From NCBI GenBank assembly GCA_007134165.1, contig SLLJ01000105.1, positions 1 to 6,415 of the forward strand: a DNA stretch of 6,415 bases. The letters are read 5' to 3'. The DNA comes from Nitriliruptoraceae bacterium (GTDB taxonomy: Bacteria; Actinomycetota; Nitriliruptoria; Nitriliruptorales; Nitriliruptoraceae). The position numbers were made by a program, and so were the translations under genes. The notes under the pieces were generated by a model. That model searched no databases. It saw only the letters and a program-made list of their open reading frames with translations, and was not told the DNA's origin. Positions 1 to 5,654 of the stretch are shown piece after piece. Within the stretch, counting starts at the first letter, position 1, and the number at the start of each line of letters is the position of its first letter.

Positions 1-1
1 C

Positions 2-50
2 CTTCGGTCAGGCCTTCGGTGCAGCGTTCTTCGGTGCAGAGTTCTTCGGT
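2..50 (-). repeat. Short direct repeats, 15-base unit containing ACCGAAG
   Basis: ACCGAAG occurs four times on the minus strand, at 50-44, 35-29, 20-14 and 8-2, with spacings of 15, 15 and 12 bases. Two adjacent 15-base blocks, 21-35 and 36-50, match at 14 of 15 positions and form a true tandem pair; the flanking copies keep only the core. A fifth, variant core ACTGAAG lies at 80-74 inside the dyad, 30 bases from the nearest copy, so all cores are in register by multiples of three. The minus-strand frame through the repeats is open after a TAA at about 92-90 but has no ATG, GTG or TTG, so coding use is unlikely within the window. If the candidate promoter is right, the array lies in the 5' leader of the next gene. 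Confidence 0.7.
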
Positions 51-64
51 GGCTCGACGCTCGT

Positions 65-101
65 AGCCTAAACCTTCAGTAGAACGTTATGCTTATGTCA
101 A
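65..101 (-). promoter_or_regulatory. Candidate promoter and operator-like dyad upstream of the next gene (probably ftsZ)
   Basis: Read on the minus strand, TTGACA (101 to 96) is a perfect -35 match. Two bases later an imperfect inverted repeat spans 93 to 65. Its arms are AGC-a-TAAC-g-TTC and GAA-g-GTTTA-g-GCT around a four-base TACT loop, giving about ten complementary pairs with two mismatches and one bulge. A -10 element is less clear: GAAGGT (77-72) sits 18 bases from TTGACA but is a poor match, while the better-looking TAGGCT (70-65) would need a 25-base spacer. The dyad could bind a regulator or form an RNA hairpin. A separate promoter at this point would let ftsZ be expressed beyond the level of the upstream operon, which is common in this cluster. 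The promoter role is inferred. Confidence 0.55.
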
Positions 102-252
102 CCTCTCCGTTGGGGCGAAGGTAGACGGCGAGACTCCCGACGGTCAACCGGCCCCGTCCACCCGCCTCGCCGCCTCGTCGCCGACATCCCCGTTGCCGGG
201 CTCCGATGCACGCCACCCGGGGCACTCAGCGGCCTGGGGACGGCTTCGACGT

Positions 253-999
253 TCACGGCCCGACCACCACCGGCGCGCGCGGCGCCCGCACGTCCACCCG
301 TTCCACGGGGGTGGCCCCGACGTCCTCGAGGACGGCGCCGAGCGCACGCACCTTCTCGTCGAGCCGCTCGGCACGTCCGAAGGCCACCTCCACCCCAGAG
401 GTCAGCCACAGGGTCAGCTCGTCGGGCCCGGAGGCCTCGTACTGCACGACGCTGGCACGCAGCGGCCCTGACAACCCCTGCCAGACGGCATGCGCATTGG
501 CTACCGCCGGGTACTCACCGACCCGGCTGCCGAGCTCGGGGGCGGGAGCGCGGACCTGCACCACCGGCAGGTCCTCACCGCCAGCCTCGTCGATCACCAC
601 GCCGTCGCGGTCGAGCAAGACGGCGGTGTCGCGGCCCTGCAAGCGCAGCGCCGGCGTGCGCTCGACCACGTCGATCTGCACCGTGAGTGGATCGAGACGT
701 CGCACCGTGGCGGCGCGAACCAGCGGCATCGTCGCGACGCGAGCTTCCACCTCTGCGGGGCGCAGCCGCACCGTCGAGGAGCCGAGTTCGACCTCGGCGC
801 GCTCGAGGACCTCACGAGGTTCGAGCCGCTCGGTGCCCACCACCTCGACCTGCTCGATGGCCACCAGCGGGCTTCGCTCGAGGGCCGCCAAGGCCGCCAG
901 CGCGAGCAGGATCATCAGGCCGATCCGCGCCCGGCGCCAGCGACGCTGCCACCGCTCGGAGCGGATGTCTCGACGGCGCTGCGCGATCCGGACGTCCAT
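253..999 (-). CDS. ftsQ: FtsQ/DivIB, cell division membrane protein
   Basis: FtsQ is a bitopic divisome protein that bridges early and late division proteins through the FtsQ-FtsB-FtsL complex. The product is 248 aa. It has a strongly basic cytoplasmic tail (1-25, many Arg and two Trp), one membrane segment at about 26-40 (IGLMILLALAALAAL), and a POTRA domain from about 46 to 115 beginning with IEQVEVVGTERL (48-59). The FtsQ domain follows, with VVERTPALRL (111-120), LLDRDGVVID (128-137), GVEVAFGRAERLDEKVRAL (202-220) and the closing VERVDVRAPRAPVVV (232-246). Sequence outside the membrane segment is poorly conserved in this family, so the call rests on architecture, these short motifs and position after murB. 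The ATG at 999 overlaps the murB stop by one base. The short C-terminal end after the DVRAP motif is normal, so the gene is complete. It is the last gene visible in the operon. Confidence 0.92.
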   Translation of the reverse strand: MDVRIAQRRRDIRSERWQRRWRRARIGLMILLALAALAALERSPLVAIEQVEVVGTERLEPREVLERAEVELGSSTVRLRPAEVEARVATMPLVRAATVRRLDPLTVQIDVVERTPALRLQGRDTAVLLDRDGVVIDEAGGEDLPVVQVRAPAPELGSRVGEYPAVANAHAVWQGLSGPLRASVVQYEASGPDELTLWLTSGVEVAFGRAERLDEKVRALGAVLEDVGATPVERVDVRAPRAPVVVGP

Positions 1000-1946
1000 C
1001 AGCGCACCACATCCACCGGCGGATCGATTCCCTCGTCGGCGAAGTCGCCGAGCATGACCACCTCGGTGCGCAGCAGCACCCCGGCATGCTCCCACACCCG
1101 GGTGCGCACCTCGCGGAGCACCGAGCGAACGTCCGCGGCCCGGGCACCGGGGCGGGTGACCACGAAGTTGGCGTGACGCTCGGAGACCCGCGCGCCGCCG
1201 AAGACGACCTGCTTGCCGCCGGCCGCGTCGATCAGGCGTCCGGCGGAGTCGCCGGGCGGGTTGGCGAACACCGATCCGCAGTTGGGCTCGTTGAGGGGCT
1301 GGTGTGCACGCCGCCAGGCACGGATGTCGGCGATCTCGGCGCGAACCGTCCCGGCGTCGCCGTCGGCGAGCTCGAGCACCGCGGCCACGACCACGGCATC
1401 GGAGGGCAGCACGCTGCGGCGGTAGCCGAGCTGCAGCTGCGCGGCCGGCCAGGTCTCACGCACCCCCGAGGACAACCGCACCACCTCGACCTCTACGAGA
1501 TGGTCAGACATGTCGCCGCCGTGGGCCCCGGCGTTCATCCGCACGGCACCCCCGAGCGTGCCCGGCACCGCACACGCCCAGGCGAACCCGGCCAGGCCGG
1601 CATCCGCAAGCTGCACCGCCAGCGTCGGCAGCGGTTCGGCCGCCCCCGCCCGCACCCGGCCACCGTGCACCTGCCGGCCCCGGAAGCCGGAACCGAGCAG
1701 GATCGCGATCCCGGGCCAGCCCGCGTCGGCCACCAGCAGGTTCGAGCCGCGCCCGACCACGGCCACCGGTAGACGCTGCTCGGCGGCCACCCGACCGACC
1801 ACCGCAAGGTCGTGGTCGTCCTCGGCCACGACCAGTGCCCGTGCCGGTCCGCCCACGCGCAGCGTCGTCTGGGCGGCCAGGGGTGCGTCGGGCCGCACGC
1901 TGCCGTGAAGTTGTCGTTGGAGCCTGCTCACGACCGGGTCGCTCAC
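999..1946 (-). CDS. murB: MurB, UDP-N-acetylenolpyruvoylglucosamine reductase
   Basis: MurB is the FAD- and NADPH-dependent cytoplasmic reductase that turns UDP-GlcNAc-enolpyruvate into UDP-MurNAc, the substrate of MurC encoded just upstream. The product is 315 aa. Family features are TTLRVGGPA (27-35), the FAD-binding GRGSNLLVAD (65-74), AVPGTLGGAVRMNAGAHGG (126-144), GYRRS (174-178), NCGSVFANP (222-230), HANFVV (258-263) and LRTEVVMLG (292-300). By family knowledge Ser225 is the likely proton donor, with Arg176 and Glu295 as active-site partners. The length and the GYRRS motif fit the shorter type II form better than the E. coli-like type I form; this is a judgement by eye. The GTG at 1946 overlaps the murC TGA and has a GGAGG nine bases upstream. 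The stop shares one base with the ftsQ ATG (TGATG). Placement of murB inside the dcw cluster is not universal in Actinomycetota. Confidence 0.96.
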   Translation of the reverse strand: MSDPVVSRLQRQLHGSVRPDAPLAAQTTLRVGGPARALVVAEDDHDLAVVGRVAAEQRLPVAVVGRGSNLLVADAGWPGIAILLGSGFRGRQVHGGRVRAGAAEPLPTLAVQLADAGLAGFAWACAVPGTLGGAVRMNAGAHGGDMSDHLVEVEVVRLSSGVRETWPAAQLQLGYRRSVLPSDAVVVAAVLELADGDAGTVRAEIADIRAWRRAHQPLNEPNCGSVFANPPGDSAGRLIDAAGGKQVVFGGARVSERHANFVVTRPGARAADVRSVLREVRTRVWEHAGVLLRTEVVMLGDFADEGIDPPVDVVR

Positions 1947-3316
1947 CCCACCCCACCTCCCAGCCGGGCCAGCAGTGCGGGCCCGACCTGGGTCACGTCA
2001 CCGGCACCCGTCGTCAGGACCAGGTCGCCGGCAACGACCACACTGAGCAGCGTGTCGACGAGGTCGCCCAGGTGTGGGACGTAGAGCACGCTGGCGCCGG
2101 CCGCCTCCGCGGCCTCGGCGACCAACCGGCCGGTGACCCCAGGCACGGGGCGCTCGCTCGAGCCGTACACGTCGGTCACCACCACGAGCTCCGCGGCGGC
2201 CGCCGCCCGACCGAGCTCCTCGCCGAGCACGGCGGTTCGTGAGTAACGGTGGGGCTGCACGACGACCACCACCCGGCGTGGCTCTTCGGCACGCGAGGCC
2301 GCCAACGTCGCACGCAGCTCGGTCGGGTGGTGGGCGTAGTCGTCCACCACCGTGACCCCGCCAGACCGACCCAGCCGCTGGTAGCGCCGCGCGGCCCCCG
2401 CGAAGCGGCGCAGTCCTCCCGCGGCGGCGTCGAGGTCCAGGCCCAGCTCGCGCACGACGGTCAGCGCCGCCGCGGCGTTGAGCACGTTGTGCCGGCCGGG
2501 CACCGCAAGGCGGAAGCGAACCAGGGATTCTCCGCCAGCGCGCAGTTCGTGGTCGCCGTCGGGACCGGGGACCACACGGACCTCGGCGCGTGGGTCGGTG
2601 CCGAAGGTCACGACGGGGGGCGCGATGCGCAGCGCCAGCTCGGCCGCCCCGGGGTCGTCGACCCCGAGCACCGCCGGGGCGCCCGTACGCCGAGCGGCCA
2701 GGAACGAGCGGAACACCTCGGCGACCGCCGCGTCGTCCTCGAACTCGTCGGGGTGGTCGAGTTCGATGTTGGTCACCACCGCCAGATCGGGCCGGAACAC
2801 CAGCAGGGACCGGTCGGACTCGTCGGCCTCGGCGACGAACACCCCGTCGGTCCCCCCGTGGGCGTTGGTGCCGATCTCGTTGAGCGACCCGCCGATGGCG
2901 AAGCTGGGGTCGAGCCCGGCCGCCTGCAGCGCGACCACCGCCATCGAGGTCGTGGTCGTCTTACCGTGGGTGCCGGCGATGAGCACGCCGCGCTCCCCGA
3001 CCATCAGTTCCGCCAGCATCTCGGCTCGCCGCAGCACCGGCAGACCGCGCTGGCGGGCCGCGACCACTTCGGGGTTGTCGGGGGCGACCGCGGTGGAGAC
3101 CACCACGGCGTCGACCGCACCGAGGTGCTCGGCGGCATGCCCGACGTGCACGCCGGCGCCGAGCACCCGCAACTCCTCCAGCGCTCGGCCCTCGCGCAGG
3201 TCCGAACCGCTGACCCGATGGCCGCGCTGGAGCAGGATCCGGGCGATGCCCGACATCCCCGCCCCGCCGATGCCGACGAGGTGCAGGTGGCGACGGTCAC
3301 CGAGCAGCAAGGTCAC
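1943..3316 (-). CDS. murC: MurC, UDP-MurNAc--L-alanine ligase
   Basis: MurC is the cytoplasmic ATP-dependent ligase that adds L-Ala to UDP-MurNAc, the first amino acid of the stem peptide. The product is 457 aa, in the family range. The N-terminal UDP-binding domain has GIGGAGMSG (15-23), which is typical of MurC among Mur ligases. The ATPase core has the P-loop GTHGKTTTT (115-123), AEADESD (162-168) and TNIELDHPD (182-190). VPGRHNVLNAAAAL lies at 272-285. The C-terminal domain shows DDYAHHPTE (325-333), QPHRYSRT (354-361) and DVYGSSE (382-388), where many relatives have DVYPAGE. The start is GTG at 3316: it overlaps the murG stop as GTGA, it has a GGAGG six bases upstream, and it places GIGGAG at the expected distance. 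An in-frame reading upstream into murG is therefore not needed. The TGA overlaps the murB GTG. Confidence 0.97.
   Translation of the reverse strand: MTLLLGDRRHLHLVGIGGAGMSGIARILLQRGHRVSGSDLREGRALEELRVLGAGVHVGHAAEHLGAVDAVVVSTAVAPDNPEVVAARQRGLPVLRRAEMLAELMVGERGVLIAGTHGKTTTTSMAVVALQAAGLDPSFAIGGSLNEIGTNAHGGTDGVFVAEADESDRSLLVFRPDLAVVTNIELDHPDEFEDDAAVAEVFRSFLAARRTGAPAVLGVDDPGAAELALRIAPPVVTFGTDPRAEVRVVPGPDGDHELRAGGESLVRFRLAVPGRHNVLNAAAALTVVRELGLDLDAAAGGLRRFAGAARRYQRLGRSGGVTVVDDYAHHPTELRATLAASRAEEPRRVVVVVQPHRYSRTAVLGEELGRAAAAAELVVVTDVYGSSERPVPGVTGRLVAEAAEAAGASVLYVPHLGDLVDTLLSVVVAGDLVLTTGAGDVTQVGPALLARLGGGVG
1956..1960 (-). promoter_or_regulatory. Shine-Dalgarno site of murB
   Basis: On the minus strand GGAGG lies nine bases before the GTG at 1946, inside the end of murC. 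The G-rich stretch between them holds two other GTG triplets, at 1956-1954 and 1951-1949, but both are out of frame with MurB. The start at 1946 is therefore the consistent one. Confidence 0.75.
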
Positions 3317-4443
3317 GAACGGCCTCCGAGGTGGGACAGAACCAGGCGGGCGAGGTTGGCGGCCGCGTCGGGCCGCCCGAAGGCGCGGGCCGCACGGGCC
3401 ATGGTGGCGCACGCCTGGGCGTCGCGCAGCAGCGGCTGGGCCGCGGCCACCAGTGCCGCGCCGTCGAGGTCGGCGTCGACGACGACCCGGGCCCCACCGA
3501 TCGCGGCCAGCGCGGCGGCGTTGGCGGCCTGATGATCGGCGGTGGCGTGCGGATAGGGCACCAGCACCGAGGGCAGGCCGAGCACGGTGAGCTCAGCGAT
3601 CGAGGTCGCCCCGGCCCGGCACACCACGAGGTCGGCGGCCGCGTAGGCCTCGGCCATGTCGTCGATGAAGGGGACCACCTGCACCGCCGGCCCCGTGCGC
3701 TCCTCACGGGCAGCGGCCCAGGCCCGGGCGGTGTCGTCGTAGGCGGCGCGCCCGGCGGCGTGCAGGACCTGCAGGTCGGCGAGTTCCCAGCGCGCATGCG
3801 CGTCGACGATCGCCTCGTTGATCCGCCGGGCTCCCTGGCTCCCCCCGAACACCAGCAGGGTCGGACAATCGGGGGCGAGACCGAGCCGGCGCCGGGCGTC
3901 GGCCCGAGCGCTGTCACGATCGAGGCCGCGAACATCCTCGCGGACCGGGTCGCCGGTGACCGCCGTGCGCTCCGGGTAGCGGAACCGGTCGGCCGAACCC
4001 GGGAAGGTCACCGCGACGGTGTCCGCCCATCGCGCCGCAACCCGGTTGGCGAGCCCGGGCACCGCATTCTGCTCGTGGACAATGAGGGGCAGCTGCTCGC
4101 GCCAGGCAGCCCGGGCGACCGGAAAGGAGACGTAGCCACCGAAGGTCACCACCGCCCCCGCACGCTCCTCGCGCAGGATCTCGGCACAGCGCCGCACCGA
4201 CCGGCGTAGCGCGAACGGCACGGTCACAAGCCGCGGCGAGAGCCGGCGCGGGATCGCCGCGGCCTCGATGTGGTGCAGCCGGAAGCCGGCCTCGGGAACC
4301 AGGGTGGCCTCGAGCCGGTCGTCGACGCCGACGAACACCGGCTCGAGCTCGGGGTCGAGCCGGCGCAGCTCCTGCGCGACCGCGATGGCTGGGAACACGT
4401 GGCCGGCGGTTCCACCACCGGCGATCACCACCGTGTGGCTCAT
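3313..4443 (-). CDS. murG: MurG, lipid II-forming GlcNAc transferase
   Basis: MurG is a peripheral membrane GT-B glycosyltransferase (family GT28) that moves GlcNAc from UDP-GlcNAc onto lipid I, giving lipid II on the cytoplasmic face. The product is 376 aa, typical length. The N-terminal acceptor domain has the glycine loop GGGTAGH (9-15, with the conserved His at 15), a second glycine loop FGGYVSFP (101-108) and HEQNAVPGLANR (123-134). The C-terminal UDP-GlcNAc domain has GGSQGA (200-205), CRAGATSIAEL (275-285) and the HATADHQAANA element (299-309). The usual TGNPVR reads TGDPVR here (163-168), a mild change. The ATG at 4443 overlaps the ftsW TGA as ATGA, and MSHTVVIAGGG gives the expected short lead-in to the first beta strand. 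Only a weak Shine-Dalgarno is visible, so coupling to ftsW is likely. Its TGA overlaps the GTG of murC. Confidence 0.97.
   Translation of the reverse strand: MSHTVVIAGGGTAGHVFPAIAVAQELRRLDPELEPVFVGVDDRLEATLVPEAGFRLHHIEAAAIPRRLSPRLVTVPFALRRSVRRCAEILREERAGAVVTFGGYVSFPVARAAWREQLPLIVHEQNAVPGLANRVAARWADTVAVTFPGSADRFRYPERTAVTGDPVREDVRGLDRDSARADARRRLGLAPDCPTLLVFGGSQGARRINEAIVDAHARWELADLQVLHAAGRAAYDDTARAWAAAREERTGPAVQVVPFIDDMAEAYAAADLVVCRAGATSIAELTVLGLPSVLVPYPHATADHQAANAAALAAIGGARVVVDADLDGAALVAAAQPLLRDAQACATMARAARAFGRPDAAANLARLVLSHLGGRS
3323..3327 (-). promoter_or_regulatory. Shine-Dalgarno site of murC
   Basis: On the minus strand GGAGG lies six bases before the GTG at 3316, inside the last codons of murG. 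It is one of the two best-matched ribosome binding sites in the window and supports GTG rather than an upstream codon as the murC start. Confidence 0.8.
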
Positions 4444-5654
4444 GACGCCGCCACTCGACGCTCTGGCGCCGCCAGCGAGCGCGAGATGCTGGTCAGGATG
4501 CCAAGCGCCACCAGCGACGACACCAGCGAGGATCCGCCGACCGAGACCAGCGGGAGGGTCACCCCGGTGATCGGCACCAGACCGGTGACGGTGCTGACGT
4601 TGACCAGCGCCTGTCCGACCAGCCACGCGGTGATCGCGAAGGCCACGGTACGCGCGAAGCCCGGCCCGGCGGTGTAGGCAATCGTCAGCCCGCGGTAGAG
4701 CAGGACCGCGAACAGGGCGAGTACGACCACGGCGCCGAACAGCCCGAGTTCCTCGCCGATGATCGCGAAGATGAAGTCGGTATCGGGATTGGGGATGAAC
4801 TGCCACTTGCCCCGCGAGGACCCCAGGCCCAGCCCCAGCAGCCCGCCCTCGCCGAGCGCGAAACGGGCCTGCAGCAGTTGGTAGCCGTCACCGAGCGGAT
4901 CCGCCTCGGGATGCAGCCAGCCGGTGAGCCGGGCCAGGCGGTAGGGGGCGGTGACGGCCAGCACGGCGATAGCGGCCAGCGCGGCCACGAAGCTGACCGC
5001 GACGTGCCGACCGGGCAGTCCTTCCACCCACAGCACCGCGGCCACGATCATCGCCAGCAGGATGGTGGTCCCAAGATCCGGCTGCAGCAGCACGAGCACT
5101 CCGAGCACGACCAGCAGCGGCACGGCCGGCACCACCAGGTGTGAGGCGGTGTGCAACCGGCCGTCTCGGGGCCGCTTGCGCTCCAGGACGTCCGCGAGCC
5201 AGATGAGCGTGGCGAGCTTGGCCAGCTCCGAGGGCTGCACGCTGAGCGGACCCAGTTCCAGCCAGCGGGTCGAGCCGTGCCGCGTCTCGCCCACCCCGGG
5301 CAGGACCACCAGGACCAGCCCGGCCAGCGCGATGAGCAGCAGCGGCCAGGCCAGCCGGCGCCACACGCGGTGGTCGGTCCGCGCGGCGGCCAGGTAGGCC
5401 GGCAACCCGATCGCGGCCCACAGCATCTGCCGCCGGAACACCCCGAAGGGATCGCCGGCCTCGGCGGCGTCGACCACCGAGGCGGAGAAGCTCATCACCA
5501 GCCCGATGAGCACCAGCAGGGCGGTGACCACCGCGATCATGGTCGCCTCCCCGTTCCAGGGTCCGGCGGAGGGTGGGCGCAGACGCCGAACGAGGGCTCC
5601 CCGTCGGGTCGCGACGGAGTCGGCGGCAGCGCGCAGTCGCGTGACCGGGCTCAT
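4440..5654 (-). CDS. ftsW: FtsW, septal SEDS peptidoglycan glycosyltransferase
   Basis: FtsW is a polytopic SEDS-family polymerase that links lipid II into glycan strands at the septum, working with a class B PBP (FtsI). The product is 404 aa, normal for the family, with about ten hydrophobic segments from residue 38 onward after an Arg-rich cytoplasmic tail (1-37). SEDS signatures are RWLELGPLSVQPSELAKL (130-147), QPDLGTT (191-197), HPEADPLGDGYQ (248-259), DTDFIFAIIGEELG (291-304) and GVTLPLVSVGGSS (364-376). By family knowledge the Asp of the DPxGxGYQ element (D252) is the probable catalytic residue. The last signature has Val where SYGGSS is usual. The ATG at 5654 was chosen because it overlaps the mraY stop as ATGA; longer readings would run deep into mraY. 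FtsW rather than RodA is inferred from the dcw context. The stop overlaps the murG ATG. Confidence 0.95.
   Translation of the reverse strand: MSPVTRLRAAADSVATRRGALVRRLRPPSAGPWNGEATMIAVVTALLVLIGLVMSFSASVVDAAEAGDPFGVFRRQMLWAAIGLPAYLAAARTDHRVWRRLAWPLLLIALAGLVLVVLPGVGETRHGSTRWLELGPLSVQPSELAKLATLIWLADVLERKRPRDGRLHTASHLVVPAVPLLVVLGVLVLLQPDLGTTILLAMIVAAVLWVEGLPGRHVAVSFVAALAAIAVLAVTAPYRLARLTGWLHPEADPLGDGYQLLQARFALGEGGLLGLGLGSSRGKWQFIPNPDTDFIFAIIGEELGLFGAVVVLALFAVLLYRGLTIAYTAGPGFARTVAFAITAWLVGQALVNVSTVTGLVPITGVTLPLVSVGGSSLVSSLVALGILTSISRSLAAPERRVAAS

Larger units (their letters stand above)
1..252. other. Noncoding region after ftsQ, probably leading into ftsZ
   Basis: No convincing gene is seen in these 252 bases on either strand. 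The half next to ftsQ (about 119-252) is GC-rich and shows no clear terminator: there is no strong stem followed by a T run, only a weak GACGG/CCGTC pair at 139-143 and 154-158. The other half is visibly richer in A and T around 62-105. It carries a TTGACA box, an imperfect dyad and short direct repeats, listed separately. By dcw synteny the next gene leftward is most likely ftsZ, but its start is not in the window, so this is inference. Confidence 0.7.

Noticed and set aside
2..82. Plus-strand open frame through the repeats ending at TAG 80-82
   Set aside because: It encodes a short Leu/Arg/Cys repeat with no start in the window, and the orientation opposes every real gene. The regulatory or leader reading of the repeats is simpler.
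139..158. Possible terminator hairpin after ftsQ
   Set aside because: The stem is only GACGG/CCGTC with a ten-base loop and no T run follows on the minus strand, so it does not qualify as an intrinsic terminator.
98..409. 103-residue minus-strand frame running from inside ftsQ into the noncoding region
   Set aside because: Its first half overlaps ftsQ out of frame, its composition is Arg/Gly-rich as expected for a shifted frame in GC-rich DNA, and no family motif is visible. FtsQ already ends with a normal C-terminus.
206..1057. 283-residue plus-strand frame antisense to ftsQ
   Set aside because: It is rich in Ser, Arg and Thr with no recognisable domain. It mirrors the codon pattern of ftsQ on the other strand, a common artefact at high GC.
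2249..3532. 427-residue plus-strand frame antisense to murC and murG
   Set aside because: The length comes from GC-rich codon bias on the opposite strand. The minus-strand MurC and MurG carry all the conserved motifs, while this frame has none.
3313..4806. Longer murG reading with a start at 4806
   Set aside because: It would overlap ftsW by over 360 bases. The extra residues show no homology-like features, and the ATG at 4443 gives the canonical MurG N-terminus.
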